From Staphylococcus equorum (GTDB lineage Bacteria > Bacillota > Bacilli > Staphylococcales > Staphylococcaceae): DNA of 64,000 bases. Shown here in pieces: positions 60,643 to 64,000 of the stretch (position 1 is the first letter of the stretch; every line of letters starts with the position of its first letter). The stretch is taken from the NCBI RefSeq assembly GCF_029531845.1, contig NZ_JAMBPV010000001.1, positions 248,001 through 312,000 of the forward strand. The letters are read 5' to 3'. Under the pieces are notes generated by a model. That model did no database searches, had not been told where the DNA came from, and saw only the letters and a list, made by a program, of their open reading frames with translations. The translations under genes were made by a program, and so were the position numbers.

Positions 60643-60770
60643 AGGGAGTGGGACAGAAATCTAATTTTTTCAATAAAATTTCGTCGTCCCACCCCGGCAC
60701 AGCTGACTAGAACTGAAAAAAGCTTGATATAAGCGCATTTTCAATTCAGTCAGCCACTGCCAATATAAAA
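60643..60770. repeat. Dispersed repeat copy A (composite hairpins)
   Basis: Two nested hairpins. The first is GGGAGTGGGACAGAAAT (about 60645) pairing with ATTTCGTCGTCCCACCCC. The second is GGCACAGCTGACTAGAA (about 60697) pairing with TTCAGTCAGCCACTGCC (about 60745-60761). The second unit is shared with 52214-52370, and the GACAGAAAT unit with 26886 and 47872. Confidence 0.75.
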
Positions 60771-60773
60771 ATT

Positions 60774-60810
60774 GAGGCTGAGACATGTGATATGTCCCAG
60801 CCTCTTTTTG
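60774..60810. terminator. Terminator between drug exporter and flavodoxin-fold gene
   Basis: GAGGCTGAGACAT / ATGTCCCAGCCTC 13-bp stem (one mismatch), T run on the plus strand, between convergent genes. Confidence 0.85.
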
Positions 60811-60820
60811 ATATTATATT

Positions 60821-61438
60821 TTACAATTGGTTACCTTCATTGGGAATAGGATGATTCTTGAAAATTTTAGCTAAATGTATTGTATTATAGGCGAGCATTT
60901 CGACATGTTTTTTAGTAAATTCATTAACGTGCTCAATGTCTAAATAAGAAGGGCCTGGACCTGCTTCGCCAACCCAATAAGCGTCAACATTTGGAGGTAT
61001 TGTTAAGCCAATATGAGATAGGGCATATAGGATTGAGGCCGCGGCATTTTTTGCGCCGTCTTCATTACCAGTAATAATGGCACCGCCCACTTTATTATAA
61101 AAAATGGATTGACCGTCTTCATTGGTTAAACTTGTACTTCCATAAAGGCGTTCAATGGCAAGTGTTGCGATACTACTTTTCTCACCTAACCATAAAGGTG
61201 TACCAATAATTAAAATATCTGCATTTTTAATTTTTTCTAAAATGAGGGGCCATTCGTCGCCGTCACCCATATCATCAGAGATGCCATAGGAAATATTATA
61301 ATCACTTAATCGAATCATCTCACTATCTACATTTTCTTTACGATAGATGTCAGTGACTTCCTTCGCTAACCCTTCTGTATTGGATATTTCATCGCCATGT
61401 TTTAGCGATGCATTTAAAATAATTGCTTTCAATGTCAT
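60821..61438 (-). CDS. Flavodoxin-fold NAD(P)H-dependent oxidoreductase
   Basis: 205 residues. FMN-binding pattern: AIILNASLKHG near the N-terminus, DILIIGTPLWLGEKSSIATLAIERL, and GGAIITGNEDGAKNAAASIL. Family of NADPH-dependent FMN reductases/quinone reductases. It lies 73 bp downstream of the peroxiredoxin gene on the same strand, suggesting a shared oxidative-stress role. TTAACCTCC on the plus strand (GGAGG on the minus strand) precedes the ATG. Confidence 0.88.
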   Translation of the reverse strand: MTLKAIILNASLKHGDEISNTEGLAKEVTDIYRKENVDSEMIRLSDYNISYGISDDMGDGDEWPLILEKIKNADILIIGTPLWLGEKSSIATLAIERLYGSTSLTNEDGQSIFYNKVGGAIITGNEDGAKNAAASILYALSHIGLTIPPNVDAYWVGEAGPGPSYLDIEHVNEFTKKHVEMLAYNTIHLAKIFKNHPIPNEGNQL

Positions 61439-61511
61439 AACTTAACCTCCATTTTTATCTTTTCACTTTGAATAATAGAGAGAAGTAATAACTCATTTTA
61501 TTGTATTAGGG

Positions 61512-62219
61512 CTAGTTGTTATATAAAAATGGGTTATAAAATTTTTTAGAGCTTTGTTCAGAATCTTTTTCGCAATAATACCAATTTTTACAGTCATAAT
61601 TAGAATCTTTCATTTGTTTTTTAGCATCTTCTAACGTTTCTGGTGGGGTAGCTAATAAATTATCTCCCTTTTTCCAATTAGCAGGTGTGTTATCTCCTGT
61701 TTCATCAGAAATCTTAATCGCTCTAGTAACACGTAAGAGTTCATCGATATTACGGCCGGTAGTCATTGGATAGTAAATCATAGCGCGGACCACAGCATCG
61801 TCATCGATAATGAATACTGCTCTTGAGCTTTCTGTATTACCCGATTCAGGTGCCAACATACCATAGGTTTCTGATATCACCTTGTTGGAATCTGAAATTA
61901 GTGGGAACTCAATTTGTACATCAAAAGACTCTTCGATGCTGTTTAACCATGCCACATGTGAGGCAAGACTATCTACACTTAAACCAACCAGTTTCACACC
62001 TAAATCTTGAAATTCCGAATACTGGTTTTGTAACGCTACAAACTCCGAAGTGCAAACTGGCGTAAAATCAGCTGGATGTGCAAATAAAATCATCCAGTCA
62101 TTTTTGTAATCATCTAAAGTTATTTCCCCTTGTGTGGATTGCCCTTTAAAAAACGGGGCTTTTTCGCCAATACGTGGCAGACGTTTTGTGTCGGAATGTA
62201 AATCTGAATTAAGTGGCAT
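61512..62219 (-). CDS. Prx6-type peroxiredoxin
   Basis: 235 residues; reduces hydrogen peroxide and organic peroxides. Peroxidatic Cys56 lies in FAHPADFTPVCTSEF, with Thr53 and a conserved Arg in SSRAVFIID. The C-terminal extension carries Cys210 and Cys216 (DCKNWYYCEK), spaced like the extra pair in archaeal Prx6-type enzymes. The ATG at 62217-62219 was chosen because AGGTG lies 6 bp upstream; earlier in-frame codons overlap the ribosome site. The start overlaps the end of the upstream 131-codon gene by 11 bp, so translation is coupled. Confidence 0.93.
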   Translation of the reverse strand: MPLNSDLHSDTKRLPRIGEKAPFFKGQSTQGEITLDDYKNDWMILFAHPADFTPVCTSEFVALQNQYSEFQDLGVKLVGLSVDSLASHVAWLNSIEESFDVQIEFPLISDSNKVISETYGMLAPESGNTESSRAVFIIDDDAVVRAMIYYPMTTGRNIDELLRVTRAIKISDETGDNTPANWKKGDNLLATPPETLEDAKKQMKDSNYDCKNWYYCEKDSEQSSKKFYNPFLYNN

Positions 62220-62601
62220 GTACATCACCTACAGTTGAAGAATGGTTGAAAAACTTCACTTGCATTTTATTTATATTTAAATTAAATAAGGGGTTAGTTT
62301 GATCACCAACGATTTTGAATTCTGTCTTAAGATAAGAATTATTTTTCGCAAATGAATATTTCACTATATATTTATCGCCATCTTTAAAATACTCGTATTT
62401 GTAAAAAGTAGTTACTAAACGTGTGAGTTTTTTTAAGTATCTATCTTTTATATAACGATTTACACCAAGACGTCCGGTTTTTATATATAGGTTTTTTCTT
62501 AAAAGAGATAAATCTTTAGAGCATAATAAACTACAAAATAACTCTGGGTCTTTTTTAATAATACTTTTTATAAAATCTTCTATACATTGTTCAATTTTCA
62601 T
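62209..62601 (-). CDS. Small hypothetical protein upstream of peroxiredoxin
   Basis: 130 residues from the ATG at 62599-62601 (MKIEQCIEDFIKS), basic, with two Cys close together (CSLLCSK) and no membrane helix or signal peptide. Family not recognised; the mix of helical N-terminus and beta-rich second half (YKYEYFKDGDKYIVKYSFAK) could be a small NTF2-like or TIR-unrelated domain, but I cannot place it. It overlaps the peroxiredoxin start by 11 bp, and AGGTG precedes its ATG, both supporting a real gene. Confidence 0.7.
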   Translation of the reverse strand: MKIEQCIEDFIKSIIKKDPELFCSLLCSKDLSLLRKNLYIKTGRLGVNRYIKDRYLKKLTRLVTTFYKYEYFKDGDKYIVKYSFAKNNSYLKTEFKIVGDQTNPLFNLNINKMQVKFFNHSSTVGDVHAT

Positions 62602-62890
62602 AATTATCACACCTAAACTTTGAATTTTATATCGTAGCTTTGGAATTGAAAATTTAAAACTGCAATGGAAATTGTTAAAAAGGTTAAAAAAGTCGTTTAT
62701 ACAAAAGGAATATATTGAGTCGTTTATTTATAGACACGAATTTTTAAAATAATATCGTAGATTGAGGAAATGTGCTTATTTTTATAACATTATAAAATGT
62801 TCAGTATAGTGTATATATTCCACTATTTTAATATATTAAACTTTTCGCAATAAATACGTATTATATTAATTGTTTTGTGTAGCAATTAAA
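62602..62890. other. Upstream region of the peroxiredoxin operon
   Basis: About 290 bp, AT-rich. It contains a palindrome, TTTATAACATTATAAA, at 62781-62796. Read on the minus strand this overlaps a TATAAT -10-like hexamer. It resembles, but is one base shorter than, a PerR box. Confidence 0.45.
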
Positions 62891-62894
62891 AATG

Positions 62895-62921
62895 CTCCCC
62901 AATTCTTTGTGAATTGGGGAG
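62895..62921 (-). terminator. Terminator after the zinc alcohol dehydrogenase
   Basis: CTCCCCAATTC / GAATTGGGGAG perfect 11-bp stem; on the minus strand it is followed by CATTTTTAATTG. Confidence 0.85.
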
Positions 62922-62953
62922 ACATTATTTATTAGATGAAATCTTTGTTTTGT

Positions 62954-64000
62954 TTAAGGTTTTAAAATCACTTTAATATTATTATCTTTTTTCTGATCGA
63001 AAATTTCATAAGCTTCTGCCGCTTTATCTAATGGCATAGTATGTGTAAGAATGTCAGTTGGATCAAATGTACCTTCGCGAATCATCTCGTATAATTTAGG
63101 CATAAGATGAATCACTGGCGCTTGACCTGTCTTAACTTGGACATTACGGTTGAAAATCAAATTGAGTGGGAAATCATCAGCTGGCGTGGCATAGATACCT
63201 GTTAATTGAATCGTACCGAATTTACTTACAGCTTCTGCGGCAGTATCAATGGGACTGATTGTGCCACGTTGTGCAGAATCCGGACTCAAGTCACGTTCAG
63301 ATGCTTTGACTTGTCCATCCATACCTACACAATCAATTACGATATCCGCACCGCCATGTGTAGTATCACGCAGTAACTTACCGATTTCTTTTTCTTTATC
63401 AAAATTATAGATTTCGACTTGGTTATATTCTTTGGCATGTTGCAGTCTGTGCTCAATATTATCTACAGCGATGATACGTTTCGCACCTTTAAGTTTTGCG
63501 AATTTTTGTGCCATAAGGCCAATTGGACCACAACCTAAGATGACAACTGTATCACCTGATTTAACACCAGAATGTTCTACACTCCAATATGCAGTAGGTG
63601 CGACATCAGATAAAAATAAAACATCTTCATCTTTCATATCATTATCTGGAACGATAAACGAAGAAAATTCTGCATAAGGGACTCTTAAATATTCAGCTTG
63701 GCCGCCCCAATGGTTACCATGCATACTGCCGAAACCAAACAAACCACCATTATCCATTTGCCAATTCGCTTGCTCTTGATTTGAATTATCACACTGTGAT
63801 TCCATTTCGTGATTGCAATAGTAACAATCACCACAGCCTATATTAAAAGGAATCACTACACGATCACCTTTTTTGAGTTTTTTAACGTCTTTACCAACTT
63901 CTTCAACAATGCCCATTGGCTCGTGGCCAATGACAAACCCTGGGTCCATCATTAAATCACCTTGATGATATAAATGTAAATCAGAACCACAGATGCCCGA
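62954..64000 (-). CDS. Zinc-dependent alcohol dehydrogenase, MDR family (partial, N-terminus beyond window)
   Basis: The frame is open to the window end, so at least 348 residues with the N-terminus missing. The first visible residues, SGICGSDLHLYHQGD, include the catalytic-zinc Cys; GHEP supplies the next ligand. A structural-zinc loop has four Cys (CGDCYYCNHEMESQC). The Rossmann motif is VVILGCGPIGLMAQKFAKLKGAKRIIAVD. The insertion with DLSPDSAQRGTISP resembles glutathione-independent formaldehyde-dehydrogenase-like members. An internal Met at 63952 is not the start. Substrate unknown. Confidence 0.92.
   Translation of the reverse strand, partial: SGICGSDLHLYHQGDLMMDPGFVIGHEPMGIVEEVGKDVKKLKKGDRVVIPFNIGCGDCYYCNHEMESQCDNSNQEQANWQMDNGGLFGFGSMHGNHWGGQAEYLRVPYAEFSSFIVPDNDMKDEDVLFLSDVAPTAYWSVEHSGVKSGDTVVILGCGPIGLMAQKFAKLKGAKRIIAVDNIEHRLQHAKEYNQVEIYNFDKEKEIGKLLRDTTHGGADIVIDCVGMDGQVKASERDLSPDSAQRGTISPIDTAAEAVSKFGTIQLTGIYATPADDFPLNLIFNRNVQVKTGQAPVIHLMPKLYEMIREGTFDPTDILTHTMPLDKAAEAYEIFDQKKDNNIKVILKP

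Noticed and set aside
63432..63952. Internal Met at 63952 as start of the alcohol dehydrogenase
   Set aside because: The frame stays open to the window end and supplies the catalytic-zinc Cys in GICGSD upstream of that Met, so the gene is truncated by the window and not short.

Overview
The window is a Staphylococcus chromosome segment around the replication origin. The evidence is the low GC content, the order gdpP-yybS-metX-azlCD-serS-hutH-nnrD-gyrA-gyrB-recF-yaaA-dnaN-dnaA-oriC-rpmH-rnpA-mnmE-mnmG-rsmG-noc, and close protein similarity to Staphylococcus aureus throughout that block. GyrB carries Gly and Lys at the two positions (S. aureus Asp89 and Arg144) that distinguish the intrinsically novobiocin-resistant species, so a coagulase-negative member of the S. 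saprophyticus/S. xylosus group is the most likely source. No tRNA, rRNA, CRISPR array, transposase or rlmH/SCC attachment site was seen.

Layout. Positions 1-18776 are core genes on the minus strand, except nnrD on the plus strand: a truncated c-di-AMP phosphodiesterase, yybS, a SAM-riboswitch-controlled metX, the azlCD branched-chain amino acid exporter, a T-box-controlled serS, hutH, and the replication cluster gyrA/gyrB/recF/yaaA/dnaN/dnaA. DnaA boxes lie on both sides of dnaA (about 17239-17337 and 18811-19115), giving a bipartite oriC. Positions 19512-25192 are the plus-strand core genes rpmH, rnpA, mnmE, mnmG, rsmG and noc.

From about 25.3 kb the window becomes accessory and is mostly metabolic. 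It holds a CstA-type transporter with a cre site, an XRE membrane regulator, a CtaG/DUF2243 pair, and an acid-sugar locus (beta-hydroxyacid dehydrogenase, TIM-barrel isomerase, GntP permease) with two perfect cre sites. Next is a xylo-oligosaccharide operon (GPH symporter plus GH120 beta-xylosidase) whose promoter carries a cre and a XylR-like palindrome. Positions 36.9-45.8 kb hold the least familiar genes: a fused glycosyltransferase/CDP-glycerol glycerophosphotransferase, a membrane O-acyltransferase, a stand-alone NRPS-type condensation domain, and a coiled-coil tail-anchored protein followed by a two-helix membrane protein.

Positions 46-64 kb carry oxidoreductases, an amino acid permease, a lactonase, a QacC-like SMR pump, a polyol operon (FGGY kinase, PPP-type permease, SDR dehydrogenase), a HAD phosphatase, a DHA2 drug exporter, a flavodoxin-fold reductase, a Prx6-type peroxiredoxin overlapping a small unknown gene, and a zinc alcohol dehydrogenase cut by the window end. 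Between 48977 and about 49260 lies a complete Fst/par-type type I toxin-antitoxin locus: a 32-residue toxin on the minus strand and a convergent antisense RNA sharing a bidirectional terminator. A family of dispersed hairpin repeats (26.9, 47.9, 52.2 and 60.7 kb) marks the accessory half.
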